Positions 1 to 13,200 of a stretch of 64,000 nucleotides of DNA are shown here, in pieces. Source of the DNA: Auanema rhodensis (taxonomy: Eukaryota; Nematoda; Chromadorea; Rhabditida; Rhabditidae); contig OZ059895.1 in the NCBI GenBank assembly GCA_964057225.1, forward strand, positions 20,842,688-20,906,687. Reading direction: 5' to 3'. Within the stretch, counting starts at the first letter, position 1; each line of letters begins with the position of its first letter. The translations under genes were made by a program, and so were the position numbers. Under the pieces are notes generated by a model. The model ran no database searches. It was not told where the DNA came from and worked only from the letters and a program-made list of their open reading frames with translations.

Positions 1-1949
1 TATTAGTCTAAAAACAAATTTTTATTAATATTGGTGCATGGTAACCATGACTTTGAAATTTACGTGAACTTTAATTTATGCTAATTAAGTGTACACATGA
101 TGTGCACTTGGTAAGTAACTCGCTTCACGTCAAAGATAAAGAGATGCGGTTTTCAAAATTAGATTCCCCATGTCCATGTTAGTCTAAAAACAATTTTTTA
201 TCAATATTGGTGCATGGTAACTATGACTTTGAAATTTACGTGAACTTTAATTTATGCTAATTAAGTGTACACATGATGTGCACTTGGTATGTAACTCGCT
301 TCAAGTGAAAGATAAAGAGATGCGCTTTTCAAAATTAGATTTCGCATATCCATATTAGTCTAAAAACAAATTTTTATTAATATTGGTGCATGGTAACCAT
401 GACTTTGAAATTTACGTGAACTTTAATTTATGCTAATTAAGTGTACACATGATGTGCACTTGGTATGTAACTCGCTTCAAGTGAAAGATAAAGAGATGCG
501 CTTTTCAAAATTAGATTTCGCATATCCATATTAGTCTAAAAACAAATTTTTATTGATATTGGTGCATGGTAACCATGACTTTAAAATTTACGTGAACTTT
601 AATTTATGCTAATTAAGTGTACACATGATGTGCACTTGGTATGTAACTCGCTTCACGTCAAAGATAAAGAGATGCGGTTTTCAAAATTAGATTCCCCATG
701 TCCATATTAGTCTAAAAACAAATTTTTATTAATATTGGTGCATGGTAACCATGACTTTGAAATTTACGTGAACTTTAATTTATGCTAATTAAGTGTACAC
801 ATGATGTGCACTTGGTATGTAACTCGCTTCACGTCAAAGATAAAAAGATGAGGTTTTCAAAATTAGATTCCCCATGTCCATATTAGTCTAAAACCAAATT
901 TTTATTAATATTGGTGCATGGTAACCATGACTTTGAAATTTACGTGAACTTTAATTTATGCTAATTAAGTGTACACATGACGTGCGCTTGGTATGTAACT
1001 CGCTTCACGTGAAAGATAAAGAGATGCGGTTTCCAAAATTAGATTCCCCATGTCCATATTAGTCTAAAAACAAATTTTTATTGATATTGGTGCATGGCAA
1101 CCATGACTTTAAAATTTACGTGAACTTTAATTTATGCTAATTAAGTGTACACATGATGTGCACTTGGTATGTAACTCGCTTCACTCAAAGATAAAGAGAT
1201 GCGGTTTTCAAAATTAGATTCCCCATGTCCATATTAGTCTAAAAACAAATTTTTATTGATATTGGTGCATGGTAACCATGACTTTAAAATTTACGTGAAC
1301 TTTAATTTATGCTAATTAAGTGTACACATGATGTGCACTTGGTATGTAACTCGCTTCACGTCAAAGATAAAGAGATGCGGTTTTCAAAATTAGATTCCCC
1401 ATGTCCATATTAGTCTAAAAACAAATTTTTATGAATATTGGTGCATGGTAACCATGACTTTGAAATTTACGTGAACTTTAATTTATGCTAATTAAGTGTA
1501 CACATGATGTGCACTTGGTATGTAACTCGCTTCACGTCAAAGATAAAGAGATGCGGTTTTGAAAATTAGATTCCCCATGTCCATATTAGTCTAAAAACAA
1601 ATTTTTATTAATATTGGTGCATGGTAACCATGACTTTGAAATTTACGTGAACTTTAATTTATGCTAATTAAGTGTACACATGATGTGCACTTGGTAAGTA
1701 ACTCGCTTCACGTCAAAGATAAAGAGATGCGGTTTTCAAAATTAGATTCCCCATGTCCATATTAGTCTAAAAACAATTTTTTATCAATATTGGTGCATGG
1801 TAACCATGACTTTGAAATTTACGTGAACTTTAATTTTTGCTAATTAAGTGTACACATGCTGTGCGCTTGGTATGTAACTCTCTTCACGTGAAAGATAAAG
1901 AGATGCGGTTTTCAAAATTAGATTCCTCATGTCCATATTAGTCTAAAAA

Positions 1950-4342
1950 CGAATTTTTATTGATATTGGTGCATGGTAACCATGACTTTAAAATTTACGT
2001 GAACTTTAATTTATGCTAATTAAGTGTACACATGATGTGCACTTGGTATGTAACTTGCTTCACGTCAAAGATAAAGAGATGCGGTTTTCAAAATTAGATT
2101 CCCCATGTCCATTTTAGTCTAAAAACGAATTTTTATTGATATTGGTGGATGGTAACCATGACTTTAAAACTTACGTGAACTTCAATTTATGCTAATTAAG
2201 TGTACACATGATGTGCACTTGGTAAGTAACTCGCTTCACGTCAAAGATAAAGAGATGCGGTTTTCAAAATTAGATTCCCCATGTCCATTTTAGTCTAAAA
2301 ACAATTTTTTATCAATATTGGTGCATGGTAACCATGACTTTGAAATTTACGTGAACTTTAATTTTTGCTAATTAAGTGTACACATGCTGTGCGCTTGGTA
2401 TGTAACTCTCTTCACGTGAAAGATAAAGAGATGCGGTTTCCAAAATTAGATTCCCCATGTCCATATTAGTCTAAAAACAAATTTTTATTGATATTGGTGC
2501 ATGGTAACCATGACTTTAAAATTTACGTGAACTTTAATTTATGCTAATTAAGTGTACACATGATGTGCACTTGGTATGTAACTCGCTTCACGTCAAAGAT
2601 AAAGAAATGCGGTTTTCAAAATTAGATTCCCCATGTCCATGTTAGTCTAAAAACAAATTTCTATTAATATTGGTGCATGGTAACCATGACTTTGAAATTT
2701 ACGTGAACTTTAATTTATGCTAATTAAGTGTACACATGATGTGCACTTGGTATGTAACTCGCTTCAAGTGAAAGATAAAGAGATGCGCTTTTCAAAATTA
2801 GATTTCGCATGTCCATATTAGTCTAAAAACAAATTTTTATTGATATTGGTGCATGGTAACCATGACTTTAAAATTTACGTGAACTTTAATTTATGCTAAT
2901 TAAGTGTACACATGATGTGCACTTGGTATGTAACTCGCTTCACGTCAAAGATAAAGAGATGCGGTTTTCAAAATTAGATTCCCCATGTCCATATTAGTCT
3001 AAAAACAAATTTTTATTAATATTGGTGCATGGTAACCATGACTTTGAAATTTACGTGAACTTTAATTTATGCTAATTAAGTGTACACATGATGTGCACTT
3101 GGTATGTAACTCGCTTCAAGTGAAAGATAAAGAGATGCGCTTTTCAAAATTAGATTTCGCATGTCCATATTAGTCTAAAAACAAATTTTTATTGATATTG
3201 GTGCATGGTAACCATGACTTTAAAATTTACGTGAACTTTAATTTATGCTAATTAAGTGTACACATGATGTGCACTTGGTATGTAACTTGCTTCACGTCAA
3301 AGATAAAGAGATGCGGTTTTCAAAATTAGATTCCCCATGTCCATTTTAGTCTAAAAACGAATTTTTATTGATATTGGTGGATGGTAACCATGACTTTAAA
3401 ACTTACGTGAACTTCAATTTATGCTAATTAAGTGTACACATGATGTGCACTTGGTAAGTAACTCGCTTCACGTCAAAGATAAAGAGATGCGGTTTTCAAA
3501 ATTAGATTCCCCATGTCCATTTTAGTCTAAAAACAATTTTTTATCAATATTGGTGCATGGTAACCATGACTTTGAAATTTACGTGAACTTTAATTTTTGC
3601 TAATTAAGTGTACACATGCTGTGCGCTTGGTATGTAACTCTCTTCACGTGAAAGATAAAGAGATGCGGTTTCCAAAATTAGATTCCCCATGTCCATATTA
3701 GTCTAAAAACAAATTTTTATTGATATTGGTGCATGGTAACCATGACTTTAAAATTTACGTGAACTTTAATTTATGCTAATTAAGTGTACACATGATGTGC
3801 ACTTGGTATGTAACTCGCTTCACGTCAAAGATAAAGAAATGCGGTTTTCAAAATTAGATTCCCCATGTCCATGTTAGTCTAAAAACAAATTTCTATTAAT
3901 ATTGGTGCATGGTAACCATGACTTTGAAATTTACGTGAACTTTAATTTATGCTAATTAAGTGTACACATGATGTGCACTTGGTATGTAACTCGCTTCAAG
4001 TGAAAGATAAAGAGATGCGCTTTTCAAAATTAGATTTCGCATGTCCATATTAGTCTAAAAACAAATTTTTATTGATATTGGTGCATGGTAACCATGACTT
4101 TAAAATTTACGTGAACTTTAATTTATGCTAATTAAGTGTACACATGATGTGCACTTGGTATGTAACTCGCTTCACGTCAAAGATAAAGAGATGCGGTTTT
4201 CAAAATTAGATTCCCCATGTCCATATTAGTCTAAAAACAAATTTTTATTAATATTGGTGCATGGTAACCATGACTTTGAAATTTACGTGAACTTTAATTT
4301 ATGCTAATTAAGTGTACACATGATGTGCACTTGGTATGTAAC
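1950..4342. repeat. Tandem duplication of 7 monomers (1,232 bp)
   Basis: Two adjacent copies, about 1,950-3,181 and 3,182-4,342, match monomer by monomer at an offset of exactly 1,232 bp. Paired markers are TAACTTGCTTC near 2,051 and 3,283, GTCCATTTTAGTC near 2,108 and 3,340, AAAGAAATGCGG at 2,601 and 3,833, and CAAATTTCTATTAAT in the following monomer of both. The match stops where copy 1 has TTCAAGTGAAAG and copy 2 has the AAAAAGATGAGG type. Boundaries are approximate to within tens of bases because neighbouring monomers are so similar. Confidence 0.85.
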
Positions 4343-7300
4343 TCGCTTCACGTCAAAGATAAAAAGATGAGGTTTTCAAAATTAGATTCCCCATGTCCAT
4401 ATTAGTCTAAAAACAAATTTTTATTAATATTGGTGCATGGTAACCATGACTTTGAAATTTACGTGAACTCTAATTTATGCTAATTAAGTGTACACATGAT
4501 GTGCGCTTGGTATGTAACTCGCTTCACGTGAAAGATAAAGAGATGCGGTTTTCAAAATTAGATTCCTCATGTCCATATTAGTCTAAAAACGAATTTTTAT
4601 TGATATTGGTGCATGGCAACCATGACTTTAAAATTTACGTGAACTTTAATTTATGCTAATTAAGTGTACACATGATGTGCACTTGGTATGTAACTCGCTT
4701 CACTCAAAGATAAAGAGATGCGGTTTTCAAAATTAGATTCCCCATGTCCATATTAGTCTAAAAACAAATTTTTATTAATATTGGTGCATGGTAACTATGA
4801 CTTTGAAATTTACGTGAACTTTAATTTATGCTAATTAAGTGTACACATGATGTGCACTTGGTATGTAACTCGCTTCAAGTGAAAGATAAAGAGATGCGCT
4901 TTTCAAAATTAGATTTCGCATGTCCATATTAGTCTAAAAACAAATTTTTATTGATATTGGTGCATGGTAACCATGACTTTAAAATTTACGTGAACTTTAA
5001 TTTATGCTAATTAAGTGTACACATGATGTGCACTTGGTATGTAACTCGCTTCACGTCAAAGATAAAGAGATGCGGTTTTGAAAATTAGATTCCCCATGTC
5101 CATATTAGTCTAAAAACAAATTTTTATTAATATTGGTGCATGGTAACCATGACTTTGAAATTTACGTGAACTTTAATTTATGCTAATTAAGTGTACACAT
5201 GATGTGCACTTGGTAAGTAACTCGCTTCACGTCAAAGATAAAGAGATGCGGTTTTGAAAATTAGATTCCCCATGTCCATATTAGTCTAAAAACAAATTTT
5301 TATTAATATTGGTGCATGGTAACCATGACTTTGAAATTTACGTGAACTTTAATTTATGCTAATTAAGTGTACACATGATGTGCACTTGGTAAGTAACTCG
5401 CTTCACGTCAAAGATAAAGAGATGCGGTTTTCAAAATTAGATTCCCCATGTCCATGTTAGTCTAAAAACAATTTTTTATCAATATTGGTGCATGGTAACT
5501 ATGACTTTGAAATTTACGTGAACTTTAATTTATGCTAATTAAGTGTACACATGATGTGCGCTTGGTATGTAACTCTCTTCACGTGAAAGATAAAGAGATG
5601 CGGTTTCCAAAATTAGATTCCCCATGTCCATATTAGTCTAAAAACAAATTTTTATTGATATTGGTGCATGGTAACCATGACTTTAAAATTTACGTGAACT
5701 TTAATTTATGCTAATTAAGTGTACACATGATGTGCACTTGGTATGTAACTCGCTTCACGTCAAAGATAAAGAAATGCGGTTTTCAAAATTAGATTCCCCA
5801 TGTCCATGTTAGTCTAAAAACAAATTTCTATTAATATTGGTGCATGGTAACCATGACTTTGAAATTTACGTGAACTTTAATTTATGCTAATTAAGTGTAC
5901 ACATGATGTGCACTTGGTATGTAACTCGCTTCAAGTGAAAGATAAAGAGATGCGCTTTTCAAAATTAGATTTCGCATGTCCATATTAGTCTAAAAACAAA
6001 TTTTTATTGATATTGGTGCATGGTAACCATGACTTTAAAATTTACGTGAACTTTAATTTATGCTAATTAAGTGTACACATGATGTGCACTTGGTATGTAA
6101 CTCGCTTCACGTCAAAGATAAAGAGATGCGGTTTTCAAAATTAGATTCCCCATGTCCATATTAGTCTAAAAACAAATTTTTATTAATATTGGTGCATGGT
6201 AACCATGACTTTGAAATTTACGTGAACTTTAATTTATGCTAATTAAGTGTACACATGATGTGCACTTGGTATGTAACTCGCTTCACGTCAAAGATAAAAA
6301 GATGAGGTTTTCAAAATTAGATTCCCCATGTCCATATTAGTCTAAAAACAAATTTTTATTAATATTGGTGCATGGTAACCATGACTTTGAAATTTACGTG
6401 AACTCTAATTTATGCTAATTAAGTGTACACATGATGTGCGCTTGGTATGTAACTCGCTTCACGTGAAAGATAAAGAGATGCGGTTTTCAAAATTAGATTC
6501 CTCATGTCCATATTAGTCTAAAAACGAATTTTTATTGATATTGGTGCATGGCAACCATGACTTTAAAATTTACGTGAACTTTAATTTATGCTAATTAAGT
6601 GTACACATGATGTGCACTTGGTATGTAACTCGCTTCACTCAAAGATAAAGAGATGCGGTTTTCAAAATTAGATTCCCCATGTCCATATTAGTCTAAAAAC
6701 AAATTTTTATTAATATTGGTGCATGGTAACTATGACTTTGAAATTTACGTGAACTTTAATTTATGCTAATTAAGTGTACACATGATGTGCACTTGGTATG
6801 TAACTCGCTTCAAGTGAAAGATAAAGAGATGCGCTTTTCAAAATTAGATTTCGCATGTCCATATTAGTCTAAAAACAAATTTTTATTGATATTGGTGCAT
6901 GGTAACCATGACTTTAAAATTTACGTGAACTTTAATTTATGCTAATTAAGTGTACACATGATGTGCACTTGGTATGTAACTCGCTTCACGTCAAAGATAA
7001 AGAGATGCGGTTTTGAAAATTAGATTCCCCATGTCCATATTAGTCTAAAAACAAATTTTTATTAATATTGGTGCATGGTAACCATGACTTTGAAATTTAC
7101 GTGAACTTTAATTTATGCTAATTAAGTGTACACATGATGTGCACTTGGTAAGTAACTCGCTTCACGTCAAAGATAAAGAGATGCGGTTTTGAAAATTAGA
7201 TTCCCCATGTCCATATTAGTCTAAAAACAAATTTTTATTAATATTGGTGCATGGTAACCATGACTTTGAAATTTACGTGAACTTTAATTTATGCTAATTA

Positions 7301-7490
7301 AGTGTACACATGATGTGCACTTGGTAAGTAACTCGCTTCACGTCAAAGATAAAGAGATGCGGTTTTCAAAATTAGATTCCCCATGTCCATGTTAGTCTAA
7401 AAACAATTTTTTATCAATATTGGTGCATGGTAACTATGACTTTGAAATTTACGTGAACTTTAATTTATGCTAATTAAGTGTACACATGAT
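3620..7490. repeat. Tandem duplication of 11 monomers (1,935 bp)
   Basis: Copy 1 (about 3,620-5,555) and copy 2 (about 5,556-7,490) abut. The offset is 1,935 bp, which is 11 x 176 minus the 1-bp deletion carried once per copy. Paired markers are GGTTTCCAAAATT near 3,667 and 5,602, AAAGAAATG at 3,833 and 5,768, AAAAAGATGAGG at 4,361 and 6,296, TCACTCAAAG at 4,700 and 6,635, TTTTGAAAATTAG twice in each copy, and CCATGTTAGTC near 5,452 and 7,387. Copy 1 overlaps the second unit of the 7-monomer duplication, so this event is probably the later one. Confidence 0.87.
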
Positions 7491-10045
7491 GTGCACTTGG
7501 TATGTAACTCGCTTCAAGTGAAAGATAAAGAGATGCGCTTTTCAAAATTAGATTTCGCATGTCCATATTAGTCTAAAAACAAATTTTTATTGATATTGGT
7601 GCATGGTAACCATGACTTTAAAATTTACGTGAACTTTAATTTATGCTAATTAAGTGTACACATGATGTGCACTTGGTATGTAACTCGCTTCACGTCAAAG
7701 ATAAAGAGATGCGGTTTTCAAAATTAGATTCCCCATGTCCATATTAGTCTAAAAACAAATTTTTATTAATATTGGTGCATGGTAACCATGACTTTGAAAT
7801 TTACGTGAACTTTAATTTATGCTAATTAAGTGTACACATGATGTGCACTTGGTATGTAACTCGCTTCACGTCAAAGATAAAAAGATGAGGTTTTCAAAAT
7901 TAGATTCCCCATGTCCATATTAGTCTAAAAACAAATTTTTATTAATATTGGTGCATGGTAACCATGACTTTGAAATTTACGTGAACTTTAATTTATGCTA
8001 ATTAAGTGTACACATGATGTGCGCTTGGTATGTAACTCGCTTCACGTGAAAGATAAAGAGATGCGGTTTCCAAAATTAGATTCCCCATGTCCATATTAGT
8101 CTAAAAACAAATTTTTATTGATATTGGTGCATGGCAACCATGACTTTAAAATTTACGTGAACTTTAATTTATGCTAATTAAGTGTACACATGATGTGCAC
8201 TTGGTATGTAACTCGCTTCACTCAAAGATAAAGAGATGCGGTTTTCAAAATTAGATTCCCCATGTCCATATTAGTCTAAAAACAAATTTTTATTGATATT
8301 GGTGCATGGTAACCATGACTTTAAAATTTATGTGAACTTTAATTTATGCTAATTAAGTGTACACATGATGTGCACTTGGTATGTAACTCGCTTCACGTCA
8401 AAGATAAAGAGATGCGGTTTTCAAAATTAGATTCCCCATGTCCATATTAGTCTAAAAACAAATTTTTATGAATATTGGTGCATGGTAACCATGACTTTGA
8501 AATTTACGTGAACTTTAATTTATGCTAATTAAGTGTACACATGATGTGCACTTGGTATGTAACTCGCTTCACGTCAAAGATAAAGAGATGCGGTTTTGAA
8601 AATTAGATTCCCCATGTCCATATTAGTCTAAAAACAAATTTTTATTAATATTGGTGCATGGTAACCATGACTTTGAAATTTACGTGAACTTTAATTTATG
8701 CTAATTAAGTGTACACATGATGTGCACTTGGTAAGTAACTCGCTTCACGTCAAAGATAAAGAGATGCGGTTTTCAAAATTAGATTCCCCATGTCCATATT
8801 AGTCTAAAAACAATTTTTTATCAATATTGGTGCATGGTAACCATGACTTTGAAATTTACGTGAACTTTAATTTTTGCTAATTAAGTGTACACATGCTGTG
8901 CGCTTGGTATGTAACTCTCTTCACGTGAAAGATAAAGAGATGCGGTTTCCAAAATTAGATTCCCCATGTCCATATTAGTCTAAAAACAAATTTTTATTGA
9001 TATTGGTGCATGGTAACCATGACTTTAAAATTTACGTGAACTTTAATTTATGCTAATTAAGTGTACACATGATGTGCACTTGGTATGTAACTCGCTTCAC
9101 GTCAAAGATAAAGAAATGCGGTTTTCAAAATTAGATTCCCCATGTCCATGTTAGTCTAAAAACAAATTTCTATTAATATTGGTGCATGGTAACTATGACT
9201 TTGAAATTTACGTGAACTTTAATTTATGCTAATTAAGTGTACACATGATGTGCACTTGGTATGTAACTCGCTTCAAGTGAAAGATAAAGAGATGCGCTTT
9301 TCAAAATTAGATTTCGCATGTCCATATTAGTCTAAAAACAAATTTTTATTGATATTGGTGCATGGTAACCATGACTTTAAAATTTACGTGAACTTTAATT
9401 TATGCTAATTAAGTGTACACATGATGTGCACTTGGTATGTAACTCGCTTCACGTCAAAGATAAAGAGATGCGGTTTTCAAAATTAGATTCCCCATGTCCA
9501 TATTAGTCTAAAAACAAATTTTTATTAATATTGGTGCATGGTAACCATGACTTTGAAATTTACGTGAACTTTAATTTATGCTAATTAAGTGTACACATGA
9601 TGTGCACTTGGTATGTAACTCGCTTCACGTCAAAGATAAAAAGATGAGGTTTTCAAAATTAGATTCCCCATGTCCATATTAGTCTAAAAACAAATTTTTA
9701 TTAATATTGGTGCATGGTAACCATGACTTTGAAATTTACGTGAACTTTAATTTATGCTAATTAAGTGTACACATGATGTGCGCTTGGTATGTAACTCGCT
9801 TCACGTGAAAGATAAAGAGATGCGGTTTCCAAAATTAGATTCCCCATGTCCATATTAGTCTAAAAACAAATTTTTATTGATATTGGTGCATGGCAACCAT
9901 GACTTTAAAATTTACGTGAACTTTAATTTATGCTAATTAAGTGTACACATGATGTGCACTTGGTATGTAACTCGCTTCACTCAAAGATAAAGAGATGCGG
10001 TTTTCAAAATTAGATTCCCCATGTCCATATTAGTCTAAAAACAAT
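7425..10045. repeat. Ten-monomer-spaced duplicate block (1,759 bp)
   Basis: A block at about 7,425-8,280 matches about 9,184-10,040 at an offset of 1,759 bp (10 x 176 minus 1). Paired markers are GGTAACTATG near 7,430 and 9,189, TTCAAGTGAAAG near 7,513 and 9,272, AAAAAGATGAGG near 7,879 and 9,638, and TCACTCAAAG at 8,218 and 9,977. The monomers between the copies (about 8,280-9,180) resemble about 1,240-2,140 instead. An example is the rare TTTTTATGAATATT at 1,431 and 8,468, 40 monomers apart. The region is therefore a mosaic of earlier segments. Confidence 0.8.
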
Positions 10046-10207
10046 TTTTTATCAATATTGGTGCATGGTAACCATGACTTTGAAATTTACGTGAACTTTA
10101 ATTTATGCTAATTAAGTGTACACATGATGTGCGCTTGGTATGTAACTCTCTTCACGTGAAAGATAAAGAGATGCGGTTTTCAAAATTAGATTCCTCATGT
10201 CCATATT

Positions 10208-13200
10208 AGTCTGAAAACGAATTTTTATTGATATTAATGCATGGTAACCATGACTTTAAAATTTACGTGAACTTTAATTTATGCTAATTAAGTGTACACA
10301 TGATATGCACTTGGTATGTAACTCGCTTCACGTCAAAGATAAAGAGATGCGGTTTTCAAAATTAGATTCCCCATGTCCATTTTAGTCTAAAAACGAATTT
10401 TTATTGATATTGGTGGATGGTAACCATGACTTTAAAACTTACGTGAACTTTAATTTATGCTAATTAAGTGTACACATGATGTGCACTTGGTATGTAACTC
10501 GCTTCACGTGAAAGATGAAGAGATGCGGTTTTCAAAATTAGATTCCCCATGTCCATATTAGTCTAAAAACAAATTTTTATTAATATTGGTGCATGATAAC
10601 CATGACTTTGAAATTTACGTGAACTTTAATTTATGCTAATTAAGTGTACACATGATGTGCACTTGGTATGTAACTCGCTTCACGTGAAAGATAAAGAGAT
10701 GCGGTTTTCCAAATTAGATTTCGCATGTCCATATTAGTCTAAAAACAAATTTTTATTGATATTGGTGCATGGTAACCATGACTTTGAAATTTACGTGAAC
10801 TTTAATTTATGCTAATTAAGTGTACACATGATGTGCACTTGGTATGTAACTCGCTTCACGTGAAAGATGAAGAGATGCGGTTTTCAAAATTAGATTCCTC
10901 ATGTCCATATTAGTCTAAAAACGAATTTTTATTGATATTGATGCATGGTAACCATGACTTTGAAATTTACGTGAACTTTAATTTATGCTAATTAAGTGTA
11001 CACATGATGTGCACTTGGTATGTAACTCGCTTCACGTCACAGATAAAGAGATGCGGTTTTCAAAATTAGATTCCCCATGTCCATATTAGTCTAAAAACGA
11101 ATTTTTATTGATATTGATGCATGGTAACCATTACTTTGAAATTTACGTGAACTTTAATTTATGCTAATTAAGTGTACACATGATGTGCACTTGGTATGTA
11201 ACTCGCTTCACGTCACAGATAAAGAGATGCGGTTTTCAAAATTAGATTCCCCATGTCCATATTAGTCTAAAAACAAATTTTTATTGATATTGATGCATGG
11301 TAACCATGACTTTAAAATTTACGTGAACTTCAATTTATGCTAATTAAGTGTACACGTGATGTGCACTTGGTATGTAACTCGCTTCACGTGAAAGATGAAG
11401 AGATGCGGTTTTCAAAATTAGATTCCTCATGTCCATATTAGTCTAAAAACGAATTTTTATTGATATTGATGCATGGTAACCATGACTTTGAAATTTACGT
11501 GAACTTTAATTTATGCTTATTAAGTGTACACGTGATGTGCACTTGGTATGTAACTCGCTTCACGTGAAATATAAAGGGATGCGGTTTTCAAAATTAGATT
11601 CCCCATGTCCATATTAGTCTAAAAACAAACTTTTATTGATATTGGTGCATGGTAACCATGACTTTAAAATTTACGTGAACTTTAATTTATGCTAATTAAG
11701 TGTACACATGATGTGCACTTGGTATGTAACTCGCTTCACGTGAAAGATGAAGAGATGCGGTTTTCAAAATTAGATTCCCCATGTCCATATTAGTCTAAAA
11801 ACAAATTTTTATTAATATTGGTGCATGATAACCATGACTTTGAAATTTACGTGAACTTTAATTTATGCTAATTAAGTGTACACATGATGTGCACTTGGTA
11901 TGTAACTCGCTTCACGTGAAAGATAAAGAGATGCGGTTTTCCAAATTAGATTTCGCATGTCCATATTAGTCTAAAAACAAATTTTTATTGATATTGGTGC
12001 ATGGTAACCATGACTTTGAAATTTACGTGAACTTTAATTTATGCTAATTAAGTGTACACATGATGTGCACTTGGTATGTAACTCGCTTCACGTGAAAGAT
12101 GAAGAGATGCGGTTTTCAAAATTAGATTCCTCATGTCCATATTAGTCTAAAAACGAATTTTTATTGATATTGATGCATGGTAACCATGACTTTGAAATTT
12201 ACGTGAACTTTAATTTATGCTAATTAAGTGTACACATGATGTGCACTTGGTATGTAACTCGCTTCACGTCACAGATAAAGAGATGCGGTTTTCAAAATTA
12301 GATTCCCCATGTCCATATTAGTCTAAAAACGAATTTTTATTGATATTGGTGAATGGTAACCATGACTTTAAAATTTACGTGAACTTCAATTTATGCTAAT
12401 TAAGTGTACACGTGATGTGCACTTGGTATGTAACTCGCTTCACGTGAAAGATAAAGGGATGCGGTTTTCAAAATTAGATTCCCCATGTCCATATTAGTCT
12501 AAAAACAAATTTTTATTGATATTGATGCATGGTAACCATGACTTTAAAATTTACGTGAACTTCAATTTATGCTAATTAAGTGTACACGTGATGTGCACTT
12601 GGTATGTAACTCGCTTCACGTGAAAGATGAAGAGATGCGGTTTTCAAAATTAGATTCCTCATGTCCATATTAGTCTAAAAACGAATTTTTATTGATATTG
12701 ATGCATGGTAACCATGACTTTGAAATTTACGTGAACTTTAATTTATGCTTATTAAGTGTACACGTGATGTGCACTTGGTATGTAACTCGCTTCACGTGAA
12801 ATATAAAGGGATGCGGTTTTCAAAATTAGATTCCCCATGTCCATATTAGTCTAAAAACAAACTTTTATTGATATTGGTGCATGGTAACCATGACTTTAAA
12901 ATTTACGTGAACTTTAATTTATGCTAATTAAGTGTACACATGATGTGCACTTGGTATGTAACTCGCTTCACGTGAAAGATAAAGAGATGCGGTTTTCAAA
13001 ATAGATTCCCCATTTCCATATTAGTCTAAAAACAAATTTTTATTGATATTGGTGCATGGCAACCATGACTTTGAAATTTACGTGAACTTTAATTTATGCT
13101 TATTAAGTGTACACGTGATGTGCACTTGGTATGTAACTCGCTTCACGTGAAAGATGAAGAGATGCGGTTTTCAAAATTAGATTCCCCATGTCCATATTAG

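Larger units (their letters stand above)
1..10200. repeat. Array domain 1: distinct monomer variant set
   Basis: About 58 monomers. Variants concentrated here and rare or absent later include TTCAAGTGAAAG with GATGCGCTTTTC, GGTAACTATG, TTTTGAAAATTAG, AAAAAGATGAGG, CAATTTTTTATC, CTCTCTTCACG and the 1-bp-deleted TCACTCAAAG. The ACACGTGATG form, common from about 11.36 kb onward, is absent; all copies read ACACATG (one reads ACATGACGTG near 978). The GATGAAGAG form and the TGCTTATT form are also absent. The domain therefore has its own amplification history. Internally it consists of overlapping 7-, 10- and 11-monomer duplications, listed separately. Confidence 0.8.

Noticed and set aside
2790-2810. 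CENP-B box suggested by TTCG in GATTTCGCATG variants
   Set aside because: The downstream A and CGGG positions of the CENP-B box core are absent, and most monomers read ATTCCCC instead.
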